From: Prauserella rugosa
Lineage (GTDB): Bacteria > Actinomycetota > Actinomycetes > Mycobacteriales > Pseudonocardiaceae
NCBI RefSeq assembly: GCF_000719975.1
Contig: NZ_JOIJ01000031.1
Span: forward strand, 1 to 44,420
DNA: 44,420 nt
Direction of reading: 5' to 3'
A program made the position numbers and the translations under genes. The notes under the pieces were generated by a model. It ran no database searches and was not told the origin of the DNA. It saw only the letters and a program-made list of their open reading frames with translations. Each line of letters begins with the position of its first letter. Position 1 is the stretch's first letter. Below are positions 18,984 through 26,486 of this stretch, piece after piece.

Positions 18984-19756
18984 CCGAGCTGCGCCGCGAT
19001 CTCGTCGCCGCCCACGGCGCCGAAGATCGTGTTGGTGACGTCCCACAGGGTGTTGCTCACCATCGGCACGGCGATGATCAGGGCGAACAGCACGAGCGGG
19101 GCCCACGGCCGCGCCTTGGCCCCGAACTCGCGCGCCTGCGGCGAGAGGTACGGCTCGATCGCGCCGTATCCGTCGAGGCCCGGCACGGGCAGGATGTTCA
19201 GCACGAACGCGAGGATCTGCACCGAGGCCAGGTACGACAGGCCGATCACCAGGCCCGCGGGAAGGTCGATCAGCACCACCAGGAGCGTCAGCACGACGCC
19301 GAGCGCGAGGTTGCTCAGCGGCCCTGCCAGCGACACCCACGACGAGATCTTCCGCGAACGCAGCGCCCACCGGTTGATCCACACCGCGCCGCCGGGAAGT
19401 GGGATGCCGCCGATCGCGAGGATGATCAGCGGCAGGACGAGCGAGAGCACCGGATCGGTGTAGCGGCGGATGTCCATCGACAGGTAGCCCTTGAGCGCCA
19501 CCTCCGTGTCGCCGCCCTTGTAGGCCACGATCGCGTGACCGAACTCGTGGAGCGTCAGCGACACCGCCCAGCCGCCGAGCACGAGCAGGAGGACACCTAC
19601 GGTGCCGACCACGTCGCGTTCGATGCCGGTGTAGCCCACCGTCAGGGGCGGGAACAGAGCACACAGCGCGCCGCCGAGCACGGTGACGAGCAGGAGCAGG
19701 TAGAACAGCAGGCTGGGTCGGACCACCGAACGTTGCACGGCCCCATCCTCGCGCAT
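18956..19756 (-). CDS. Site-2 protease family (M50) metallopeptidase
   Basis: Intramembrane zinc protease, 266 residues. About six hydrophobic segments. The zinc motif LHEFGH has His70, Glu71 and His74 in a membrane segment, and the second zinc ligand is the Asp of NILPVPGLDG near residue 192. No PDZ domain is present, so it belongs to the small-protease group (like SpoIVFB-type minimal enzymes). Such enzymes cleave membrane-bound anti-sigma factors or clear signal peptides; the substrate here is unknown. ATG at 19756. It converges on and overlaps the preceding gene by 28 bases. whiB2 lies divergently on the other side. Confidence 0.9.
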   Translation of the reverse strand: MREDGAVQRSVVRPSLLFYLLLLVTVLGGALCALFPPLTVGYTGIERDVVGTVGVLLLVLGGWAVSLTLHEFGHAIVAYKGGDTEVALKGYLSMDIRRYTDPVLSLVLPLIILAIGGIPLPGGAVWINRWALRSRKISSWVSLAGPLSNLALGVVLTLLVVLIDLPAGLVIGLSYLASVQILAFVLNILPVPGLDGYGAIEPYLSPQAREFGAKARPWAPLVLFALIIAVPMVSNTLWDVTNTIFGAVGGDEIAAQLGQLAFMFWR

Positions 19757-19905
19757 GGGGTGCGAGGATCATGTGAGTGGGCGGGTGCGACGGCCCGCGC
19801 GATCCACTCGGCCGGTGTAACCGGGTTGTGAGATCGCTGTGTGCTCCACTCGGCGTGTCCGCTTGCGTTGTGGGCCGAATGTATCCCCCAACCTCGCTAC
19901 TCGGC

Positions 19906-19934
19906 TTGACCTCGCCGCACTACACAGGTGTAAT
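19906..19934 (+). promoter_or_regulatory. Promoter of whiB2
   Basis: -35 TTGACC (19906-19911) and -10 TGTAAT (19929-19934) are separated by exactly 17 bases. This is the clearest vegetative-type promoter in the window. The expected start is near 19941. Confidence 0.75.
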
Positions 19935-19971
19935 CACATTGATGTCATTCGCTGCCGAAGGGGGGCAGTGC

Positions 19972-20001
19972 ATGACAGATCCGCTCAGCGGATCTGTGTG
20001 A
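19972..20001 (+). CDS. Possible 9-residue leader peptide upstream of whiB2
   Basis: A tiny reading frame, MTDPLSGSV, starts with ATG after a strong G-run site (AAGGGGGG, 6 bases upstream) in the whiB2 leader. It stops with TGA at 19999. An in-frame ATG at 19942 would give a 19-residue version. A perfect hairpin (19975-19997) covers most of its codons, so ribosome passage and the hairpin would exclude each other. Translation is unproven. Confidence 0.35.
   Translation: MTDPLSGSV
19975..19997 (+). promoter_or_regulatory. Hairpin in the whiB2 leader
   Basis: Perfect 10-base stem ACAGATCCGC / GCGGATCTGT with a TCA loop, about 35 bases into the predicted leader and 62 bases before the start codon. 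No T run follows, so a direct terminator is unlikely. It may be an operator or a post-transcriptional element. Confidence 0.6.
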
Positions 20002-20058
20002 CGGGCTCAGGGGACAGACACCGCCAGCCTGGGAGTGCGTGGAAGCGAGGAGGCGGAC

Positions 20059-20382
20059 GTGCGGTTGGACATGACGGGAACCGAATGGGGGCGGCCGATG
20101 GATCGGGCCGCCCAGGCCGACGACGAATTCGAGGCTCTCGCCGACCTGCTCGACATCACCGAGGAGCAGGACTGGCAGGAGCGTGCGCTGTGTGCGCAGA
20201 CGGACCCGGAGGCGTTCTTCCCCGAGAAGGGTGGATCCACTCGGGAGGCCAAGCGCATCTGCCAGGGCTGCGAGGTGAAGGACGACTGCCTCGAGTATGC
20301 GCTGGCGCACGACGAGCGCTTCGGTATCTGGGGTGGACTGTCCGAACGGGAGCGTCGCAAGCTGAAGAAGCGCGCCGTCTGA
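20059..20382 (+). CDS. whiB2: WhiB-family iron-sulfur regulator, WhiB2/WhmD type
   Basis: A 107-residue Wbl protein. GTG at 20059 is chosen because GAGGAGG (20047-20053) lies 5 bases upstream; ATG at 20071 is an alternative. The four cluster ligands are Cys45, Cys68, Cys71 and Cys77 (C, CxxC, x5, C), binding a [4Fe-4S] cluster. GIWGGLSERERRKLKKR is the turn and basic DNA-contact tail. The tail and position near manB/manA match mycobacterial WhiB2 (WhmD), which works with the primary sigma factor and is essential for septation; in Streptomyces the orthologue WhiB controls sporulation septation. It has its own strong promoter and a structured leader. Confidence 0.92.
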   Translation: MRLDMTGTEWGRPMDRAAQADDEFEALADLLDITEEQDWQERALCAQTDPEAFFPEKGGSTREAKRICQGCEVKDDCLEYALAHDERFGIWGGLSERERRKLKKRAV

Positions 20383-20554
20383 CGGCGGTGCAGCCTTCCG
20401 GTCACGCTGCCGTGTGATCGGTCTGTCCGGTGATCGCCACTGCCGGCCCCGCCGCTGCGCCTCGTGCGGGCGCGCGCGGAGGGCATGCGTAACGTGCGTA
20501 CGCGAGTGCGCGAGGACAAGCGCGCATGTCCTGTCGTGATCTTCGGAGTGGCTC

Positions 20555-23308
20555 GTGCCTCGTACGCAACAAGCGCCCGTCCTGGCCCTGCTGATCCGTA
20601 GTGCCGCCGGGCCGTGGGCAGCGTCTGCGCTCACGGCCGTGCGTGCCGGTTCGGTCGTGCCGCAGCGGGTGCTCGTCGTCGACACCGCTCCGCAGTCGGC
20701 CGGCACCGAGGACCTCGACGACTTCGACGACCTGGCCGACCTCGCCGACCGTGCGTCCGGCACGGCCGCCGACGATGCCGACGTTCCCGTCGGTGTCCTC
20801 GCCGCCGAACCCGACGCCGACCGGGCGACGATCGTGTCGGAGGTGCTCACGCGGGTCGCCGCCGAGTGGGGTGACTCCCCGGAGTCCGAGGATTCCCCGG
20901 AGTCCGAGGAAGCCGCCGAGTCCGACGGTGGCGAGGCGCGTGCCGAGTTCGCCGACTGGGTGTGGGTCCTCAGCGACGTCGACGGCCTCGTGCCCGAGTC
21001 CGAATGCCTCGCCGAACTGCTCACCGCCGCGGAGGCCGAACCGGACGTCGGCATCCTGCTGCCCCGGGCGGTCGGTGCCGCGCCCGACGAGAGCGTTCCC
21101 GCCGACACGTCTCCCGGCGAGGACACGTATCCGGCGGAGGCGCCCGGCGCGCTGATCCGCGTGACGTGGGAATCCGACCTCGAGACCGACCTCGGCGCCG
21201 ACACCGACGTTCAGGACGAGACCGCCGTGTCGGTGCCCGCGGCACGCCTGGCTGCGCTCGCCGAGGGTGGTCGGTCATCGACCGCAGCGCCGGCACCCGC
21301 CGATGCGGGGAGCGCGGAGTCCCGCGACGACCGGAGCCGACCGGCCCGGCATGCGCGGCAGCGGACCCGTGCGCCGTGGTGGCGGGTGCTCTCGTCGCCG
21401 CCGGTCGTACTCGGGGCCGTGCTGGCTGCGGTGTCGCTGATCGTGCACGGCCTGCTGGCCGACCGGCTCGGCCTGGATCTGGCAGGCGGAGCGCTGCTCC
21501 CCGTGGGCGGACTGTCCGAGGTGTGGTCGGCGTACCTCGCTTCGTGGCACGGCGTGGCCGGAGGCACCACGAGCGCGGCCTCACCGGCGATGGCGGTGCT
21601 GGGCGTACTCGGCGTGGCGGGCGGTCCCGAAGTGGCCGTGTCGTTGCTGTTGCTGCTGGATCTGCCGTTGGCCGGCCTCGTCGCCTATGGGGCGACGCGG
21701 CGTCTCGGTGTCGGACGGTGGGTCCGCGCGGGCGGCGCCGCGGCCTACGCGTTGATCCCGGCGGCCACCGACGCCGTCGCCGCGGGCCGGGTCGACGTCG
21801 TGGTGGTGCACATCGTGGCTCCCGCGGTCGCGGCCGGGCTGATCTCGCTGCTGACGAGGCCCGAGGTGCGCTGGTTGCCGCTGAGCGCCCTGTGCGCGCT
21901 CGGCCTGGCGTTGCTCGGCGCCTTCTCTCCGATCACGTACGGCACGGCCGTGGCCGGACTGCTCGTGGCGTTCGTCGCGCTGCCCGCGCCGACGGGCCGG
22001 ACGGGACGCGGCATTCCGGCGCTCGTGGGCGTGGTGCTGTTGCCGCCCGCGCTGGCGATGCCGTGGCTGCCGACACTCGTGGCACATCCGGTCCTGTTGC
22101 TGCACGGCATCACGGGGCCGTCGACGGAGGCGGGGGTAGCCGGGCTGCTCGGCCTGCATCCGGCGGGTGGCGTGCCACTGGGGATCGTCGTCGTGCTCGC
22201 GGCCGTCGTGGCGTGTGTGCTCGCGCCGGGCAGGCACCTCGCCGCCGGCCTGGCGCTGACGGCGCTGGGCGTCGCGGGCGTGGTCGTGACGCAGCTCGTG
22301 CGGGCGACCCCACTGACCGGTGGCGCCGCCGCGCCGGGGTACGCGGGCGCTCCGCTGATCGTCGTCGGCATGGGACTCGTGGCCCTCGTGCTGACCGCGT
22401 TCCGCGCGCCCGCCGGGCGCGGCTCGGCGCGGTCGGCGGGCCGGGCGTCCGCCGCGGTCGCGGGTGGTGCGCTGACACTCGTGGCGCTCGTGCTGGCGGC
22501 CGGGTTCGCTAGCGCGGCCGAGCAGCCGCGCGGTGAGGTGCGGGCGGGCGGCGGTGTCCGGCTGGCCCCTGCGCTCGACACCGAACTCGCCGACAGCGGC
22601 CGCGGGGTGCTCGTGCTGGGACACGGCGCGCAGCCCGACCGGCTCGCCGCGGCACGCACCCCGCGTTTCGGAGACGATGCGCTCGCCCCGGTCGGCGGAA
22701 TGGCCCAGCGGCTCGAAGGCTGGCGATACGGCCTGCTGGCGGGCTCACGGGACGCGGTGACCGACGCGGCCGCCGCCGGCGTGCAGTTCGTCGTGCTGCC
22801 TCCCGGCGAGGACGGCGGGGCCTTGCGCGGCGAAGCGGGCGACCTCGTCCGGTCCTCCCCGAACACGTCCGACGGGCGGACCGTGCTGCGGCTGACGCCG
22901 GAGTCCGGCCAGGTGACCCTCGTGTCGCCGGAGCAGGCGCATCGCGCGGTCAGTGGCGGTGCGCCGAGCGACGAACTCATGCGCGGGTCGGCGATCGCGC
23001 GGGTCGATGCGCGCCTGCCCGAGGCGCACGTGCGTGTCTCCGACGGCCCGGAGGGCAGGTTGCTGGTGCTCGCGGCCGAGCACGAGCCGGGCTGGACCGC
23101 GACCGTCGACGGCGAGCCGGTGCCGATCACGCCCGCGTGGGGACATCAGGTGGCGGTGTCGGTGCCCGAGCAGTCCTCGGAGGTGGTCGTGCAGTACTCC
23201 TCGCCCGCGCACGGAGTGTTCCTCCTCGGCAGCGTCGCGGCGCTGCTGTTCACGGTGCTCACGGCGATCCCGGGACGCGGAAGGCCGCACGGGACCCGCG
23301 GGCGCTGA
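20555..23308 (+). CDS. GT2-like / multi-TM membrane fusion protein, degenerate GT part
   Basis: A 917-residue membrane protein, GTG start after CGGAGTGG. Residues 1-205 resemble a family 2 glycosyltransferase (GT-A) domain by layout: LALLIRSAAGPW at the start, RVLVVDTA and WVWVLSDVDGLVPES where family members have the WLWLLHDD-type motif. The DxD-like acids are partly lost, so activity is doubtful. Acidic repeats (DSPESE twice, from residue 107) lie inside it. A basic linker (RHARQRTRAP) leads to about ten membrane segments from residue 283, then an extracytoplasmic C-terminal part. Proteins of this design next to whiB2 are usual in Pseudonocardiaceae and are presumed to act in cell-surface glycan assembly. 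Function unproven. Confidence 0.72.
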   Translation: MPRTQQAPVLALLIRSAAGPWAASALTAVRAGSVVPQRVLVVDTAPQSAGTEDLDDFDDLADLADRASGTAADDADVPVGVLAAEPDADRATIVSEVLTRVAAEWGDSPESEDSPESEEAAESDGGEARAEFADWVWVLSDVDGLVPESECLAELLTAAEAEPDVGILLPRAVGAAPDESVPADTSPGEDTYPAEAPGALIRVTWESDLETDLGADTDVQDETAVSVPAARLAALAEGGRSSTAAPAPADAGSAESRDDRSRPARHARQRTRAPWWRVLSSPPVVLGAVLAAVSLIVHGLLADRLGLDLAGGALLPVGGLSEVWSAYLASWHGVAGGTTSAASPAMAVLGVLGVAGGPEVAVSLLLLLDLPLAGLVAYGATRRLGVGRWVRAGGAAAYALIPAATDAVAAGRVDVVVVHIVAPAVAAGLISLLTRPEVRWLPLSALCALGLALLGAFSPITYGTAVAGLLVAFVALPAPTGRTGRGIPALVGVVLLPPALAMPWLPTLVAHPVLLLHGITGPSTEAGVAGLLGLHPAGGVPLGIVVVLAAVVACVLAPGRHLAAGLALTALGVAGVVVTQLVRATPLTGGAAAPGYAGAPLIVVGMGLVALVLTAFRAPAGRGSARSAGRASAAVAGGALTLVALVLAAGFASAAEQPRGEVRAGGGVRLAPALDTELADSGRGVLVLGHGAQPDRLAAARTPRFGDDALAPVGGMAQRLEGWRYGLLAGSRDAVTDAAAAGVQFVVLPPGEDGGALRGEAGDLVRSSPNTSDGRTVLRLTPESGQVTLVSPEQAHRAVSGGAPSDELMRGSAIARVDARLPEAHVRVSDGPEGRLLVLAAEHEPGWTATVDGEPVPITPAWGHQVAVSVPEQSSEVVVQYSSPAHGVFLLGSVAALLFTVLTAIPGRGRPHGTRGR
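20873..20925 (+). repeat. 18-base in-frame repeat in the GT-like domain
   Basis: GACTCCCCGGAGTCCGAG is repeated as 20873-20890 and 20891-20908, with a degenerate third unit after it. It encodes DSPESE twice and expands an acidic loop. Confidence 0.75.
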
Positions 23309-23362
23309 GGCGTCCCGGGTGCCGGGCTGCGTGGACCGCGGCACCGGTGGTGGGCCGCTGGT

Positions 23363-23872
23363 TCAGTGGCCCTCGATGACGTCGGGTTCGACGCCGAGGT
23401 AGGCGGCGATCTGCTCGACGAGCACGTCGTGGACGAGGTCGGCCAACTCGGCGGGATCCTGCGCGCGGGCCTCCAGCGGACGCCGGTAGAGCACGATGCG
23501 GGCGCGGGTGGGAAGCCCGGACCGGTCGACCCCTGCGGGCACGAGCCTGGACAGCGGGACGCTGCCGTCGTGCAGCACGCCGTCGTCGGCGGCGGGTTCG
23601 CCGGGGACCGCCGGGTCGGTGGCGGGTTCGTCCGGGATCTCGGGGACGTCGTCGACCGCCACGTCGAGCTTGGTCAGTTCGCTGCGCCAGCGGCCCTCGA
23701 TCGGCTCCAGCGCGTCCAGTACGAGCGAGTCGAACCGTTCGGCCGGGCTCGACGCGGCGGGCAGGCTGGCCGGATACAGCGGCCCGCGCAGGCCGCGCCC
23801 GTGGCGGTCGCGCCGCATGCGCCGCCGGAACCGTGCACCTCGAGCCGTCGTCACCGGGCCCAGGGTACGCAT
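23363..23872 (-). CDS. Metallopeptidase-family-like protein, zinc motif degenerate
   Basis: A 169-residue protein, the positional equivalent of Rv3259 beside whiB2 and manB. ATG at 23872 is used; GTG at 23854 is also possible. The N-terminus is strongly basic (RFRRRMRRDRHGRGLRGP), then TRARIVLYRRPLE, a strand typical of the minimal zincin family. Where active members have HExxH, this one has LVHDVLVEQIA: one His and a Glu remain, but the second His is missing. So catalysis is doubtful and it may be a structural or regulatory relative. An acidic linker rich in Pro/Glu/Asp (about residues 80-105) is also unusual. Confidence 0.72.
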   Translation of the reverse strand: MRTLGPVTTARGARFRRRMRRDRHGRGLRGPLYPASLPAASSPAERFDSLVLDALEPIEGRWRSELTKLDVAVDDVPEIPDEPATDPAVPGEPAADDGVLHDGSVPLSRLVPAGVDRSGLPTRARIVLYRRPLEARAQDPAELADLVHDVLVEQIAAYLGVEPDVIEGH

Positions 23873-23931
23873 CGGCCCGAACCCGGCGCAGCAACCTCGG
23901 TGGCACGCCACACCAAGCCGACGCCCCGGGG

Positions 23932-24078
23932 GTGTTGCAGCCCCAGGGGTGCGTGTTGCGGGCTCGGGGGCCCGTGTTGCGCCTTTGGGAGCCCGTGTTG
24001 CAAATCCAGGGGCGCGTGTTGCGCGTTCAGGGGCTCGTGTTGCAGTCCCCGGGGCGCGTGCGGCAGATCCGGGCCCGC
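23932..24078. repeat. Seven-copy 21-base tandem repeat
   Basis: Seven units start at 23932, 23953, 23974, 23995, 24016, 24037 and 24058, each beginning GTGTTGC (GTGCGGC in the last) followed by a variable part and GGGG. The period is exactly 21 throughout. The GTGTTGC core is conserved while the middle of each unit varies, which looks like selection on the core rather than fresh slippage. Confidence 0.9.
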
Positions 24079-24080
24079 CC

Positions 24081-24264
24081 AGCGCGATGTCGCTGGCTTG
24101 GTCGCGTGGCGTTTCCCTGCGTTGGGCGGGGGGTGGGAGACGGAGCAGTGAGTGTCGACGACTGGTTGGCGGCTGCCCCGGTGCTTCCGTCGAGCGCGAT
24201 GTCGTTGGCTTGGTCGCGTGGCGTCGCGTGGCGTTCCCCTGCGTTGGGCGGGGGTGGGAGACGG
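24081..24264. repeat. Pair of long imperfect direct repeats
   Basis: 24081-24143 and 24193-24264 share AGCGCGATGTCG, GGCTTGGTCGCGTGGCG, CCCTGCGTTGGGCGGG and GGTGGGAGACGG in the same order. The second copy has an internal duplication of GTCGCGTGGC. They are separated by 49 unique bases. They may be copies of a dispersed intergenic element. Confidence 0.85.
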
Positions 24265-24315
24265 GCGGGCGTGTCTCTCACCCTCCCGGGCGCGGAGGGG
24301 CTATCGTGATCAACC

Positions 24316-24690
24316 GTGCGGAGCGTACGGAAGTGTTCGCGGACGGGCTGCCTCGAGCCCGCTGTCGCCACGCTGACCTACGCCTACAGCGATTCGACCG
24401 CCGTGGTGGGGCCGCTCGCGACGGCGTCCGAGCCGCATTCCTACGACCTCTGCGAGGCGCACGCGATGCGGTTGACCGTGCCGCGTGGCTGGGAGGTCGT
24501 CCGGCACGAGGGCGAGTTCTCGGCGCCCGAACCGTCCGGTGACGAGCTGACCGCGCTGGCCGAGGCCGTGCGCGAGGCGGGCCGCACCGAACGTCCCGAG
24601 CCGGTCGCTGCGGAACCGACCCGTCCCGGCGCCACGGGCACCGACACGGGCAGGCGTGGTCACCTGCGCGTTCTTCCCGGTAACGCTTAG
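24316..24690 (+). CDS. DUF3499 family protein (Rv3258c-like)
   Basis: A 124-residue protein conserved in actinobacteria between whiB2 and manB. GTG at 24316; no ribosome binding site is seen, and TATCGT (24302-24307) sits at -10 distance, so it may be leaderless. The N-terminus has RKCSRTGCLEPAVATLTY, then YDLCEAHAMRL, i.e. CxxxxC and CxxH pairs that look like a zinc-binding knot. It then has a GWEVVRHE segment and a Pro/Thr/Gly-rich tail. Function unknown. It lies 116 bases before manB. Confidence 0.85.
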   Translation: MRSVRKCSRTGCLEPAVATLTYAYSDSTAVVGPLATASEPHSYDLCEAHAMRLTVPRGWEVVRHEGEFSAPEPSGDELTALAEAVREAGRTERPEPVAAEPTRPGATGTDTGRRGHLRVLPGNA

Positions 24691-24806
24691 TGACGCAGCC
24701 CGCGGGAGCTTCACCGCTCCGTTGGCGTTTTCGGGCGAATGGGTAGGCTCCCTGGCGAGATTTCCGGGCTCGGGGGAGTCACCAATCGGATGATCGGGGA
24801 GAAGGC

Positions 24807-26159
24807 GTGTCAGACCTGTCGGCCATCGTGAAGGCCTACGACATTCGCGGCGTCGTCGGTGAGCAGCTCGACGAGGGCCTGGTGCGGGACTTCGGTGCCG
24901 CGTTCGCCCTGCTCATCAAGCCGGATTCACCGTCGGTGGTGATCGGCCACGACATGCGCGACTCGTCGCCAGGGCTGGCGTCGGCGTTCGCGGAGGGCGT
25001 CACGTCGCAGGGGCTCGACGTCGTGTCGATCGGCCTGGCCAGCACCGACGAGCTGTACTTCGCCTCGGGCAAGCTCGCCATGCCTGGCGCCATGTTCACC
25101 GCGAGCCACAACCCGGCCAAGTACAACGGCATCAAGCTCTGCCGCTCGGGCGCCGCACCGGTGGGCCAGGACAGCGGTCTCGCGGAGATCCGGGACACCG
25201 TCGAGCACGGCGTGCCCGAGTTCGCGGGGCAGACCGGGGAGATCACCGAGCGCGACGTGCTGTCGGACTACGCCGACTACCTGCGCTCGCTCGTCGACCT
25301 CAGCGCGATCCGCCCGCTCAAGGTGGTCGTCGACGCGGGGAACGGCATGGGCGGCCACACGGTGCCCACGGTGTTCGAGGGTCTGCCGGTGGAGATCGTG
25401 CCGATGTACTTCGAGCTCGACGGCACGTTCCCGAACCACGAGGCCAATCCGCTGGACCCGAAGAACCTCGTCGACCTGCAGGCGAAGGTGCGGGAGACGG
25501 GTGCCGACGCCGGTCTCGCCTTCGACGGCGACGCCGACCGCTGCTTCGTCGTCGACGAGAACGGCGACCCGGTGTCGCCGTCGGCGATCACCGCGCTGGT
25601 GGCGACGAGGGAGCTGGCGAAGGAGCCCGGCGGCACGATCATCCACAACCTGATCACGTCGAAGGCCGTTCCCGAGATCGTCGAGGAGCACGGGGGCACG
25701 GCCGTCCGCACGCGCGTGGGCCACTCGTTCATCAAGGCCGAGATGGCGCGCACGGGTGCGGTGTTCGGCGGTGAGCACTCGGCGCACTACTACTTCCGCG
25801 ACTTCTGGCGTGCCGACACCGGCATGCTGGCCGCCCTGCACGTGCTGGCGGCACTGGGCGAGCAGTCGGGCACGCTGTCGACGTTGACGGGCCGGTTCTC
25901 CCGGTACGCCGCGTCCGGCGAGATCAACTCGACGGTGGACGACCAGGCAGGCAGGCTGGCGGCGGTGAAGGAGGCGTACGCGGGCCGCAGCGGGGCGAGC
26001 GTCGACGAACTCGACGGCCTCACCGTGGACCTCGGCGACCGGTGGTTCAACCTGCGCGCCTCCAACACCGAGCCGCTGCTGCGGCTGAACGTCGAAGCGC
26101 CCGACGAGCAAGCCGCGCAGGCGTTGACCGACGAGGTGCTCGCCATCGTCCGCGCCTGA
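24807..26159 (+). CDS. manB: Phosphomannomutase/phosphoglucomutase ManB
   Basis: Alpha-D-phosphohexomutase, 450 residues, GTG start after GGGGAGAAGG. It converts mannose-6-phosphate to mannose-1-phosphate (and probably the glucose pair). The catalytic phosphoserine is Ser100 in TASHNPAKYNG. The metal loop is DGDADR (Asp240, Asp242, Asp244). GGEHSAHYYF is the sugar-binding loop, and RASNTEPLLRLN binds phosphate near the C-terminus. All four domains and normal length are present. It supplies GDP-mannose for mannolipids, matching Rv3257c in context. The Trm112-like gene follows after 87 bases. Confidence 0.95.
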   Translation: MSDLSAIVKAYDIRGVVGEQLDEGLVRDFGAAFALLIKPDSPSVVIGHDMRDSSPGLASAFAEGVTSQGLDVVSIGLASTDELYFASGKLAMPGAMFTASHNPAKYNGIKLCRSGAAPVGQDSGLAEIRDTVEHGVPEFAGQTGEITERDVLSDYADYLRSLVDLSAIRPLKVVVDAGNGMGGHTVPTVFEGLPVEIVPMYFELDGTFPNHEANPLDPKNLVDLQAKVRETGADAGLAFDGDADRCFVVDENGDPVSPSAITALVATRELAKEPGGTIIHNLITSKAVPEIVEEHGGTAVRTRVGHSFIKAEMARTGAVFGGEHSAHYYFRDFWRADTGMLAALHVLAALGEQSGTLSTLTGRFSRYAASGEINSTVDDQAGRLAAVKEAYAGRSGASVDELDGLTVDLGDRWFNLRASNTEPLLRLNVEAPDEQAAQALTDEVLAIVRA

Positions 26160-26246
26160 CGCCCGAATCCTGCGCGGGGTCGGCCGAGCCGATCCGGTGC
26201 GTCGTTCAGACCCGACCGTGCCAACCAACCGTGGTAAATAGGAAAA

Positions 26247-26486
26247 ATGGCCGTCACACTCGATCCGCAACTGCTCGACATCCTCGCGTGCCCCTGCGAC
26301 GCGCACGCGCCGCTGACGCCGGGCACGCCGGGTGACCCCTCCGCCGACGTGCTGTCCTGCACGTCGTGCTCGCGGCGGTTCCCCGTGCGCGACGGCATTC
26401 CGGTCCTGCTGCTCGACGAGGCACTGACCGGTGAGGCCGACACCGGCTCGCCGGTTCCGGACGATTCGGGGACCGACAGTGCTTGA
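26247..26486 (+). CDS. Trm112-like zinc-ribbon protein
   Basis: A 79-residue protein of the Trm112/YcaR family. LLDILACPCDAHAPL, then LSCTSCSRRFPVRDGIPVLL give the typical CPxC and CxxC zinc-binding pairs, followed by an acidic tail. In eukaryotes Trm112 activates methyltransferases. In bacteria small forms accompany various sugar and lipid genes and their role is unclear. Its stop overlaps the start of the SIS gene by 8 bases, so the two products are made together. Confidence 0.88.
   Translation: MAVTLDPQLLDILACPCDAHAPLTPGTPGDPSADVLSCTSCSRRFPVRDGIPVLLLDEALTGEADTGSPVPDDSGTDSA

Larger units (their letters stand above)
19757..20058 (+). other. whiB2 control region
   Basis: A 302-base region without a conventional gene between the divergent M50 and whiB2 genes. 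It holds a good promoter, a possible leader peptide and a hairpin, annotated separately. Transcription from the promoter would give a leader of about 115 bases. Confidence 0.7.
23873..24315. repeat. Repeat-rich divergent intergenic region
   Basis: This 443-base gap between the divergent metallopeptidase-like and DUF3499 genes contains no convincing gene; reading frames through it translate as simple repeats. It consists largely of a 21-base tandem array and a pair of 63-72 base direct repeats, annotated separately. Confidence 0.7.

Noticed and set aside
19777..20001. A 74-codon plus-strand frame upstream of whiB2
   Set aside because: Its start lies upstream of the whiB2 promoter. Only the last 9-19 codons are on the predicted transcript and are noted as a possible leader peptide.
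23932..24078. Seven regularly spaced repeats suggested a CRISPR array
   Set aside because: The period is 21 bases with only a 7-base core and no true spacers, and no cas genes are nearby.
24027..24371. Minus-strand frame across the long direct repeats
   Set aside because: It reads through repeats, starts inside the DUF3499 gene on the other strand and has no protein-like pattern.
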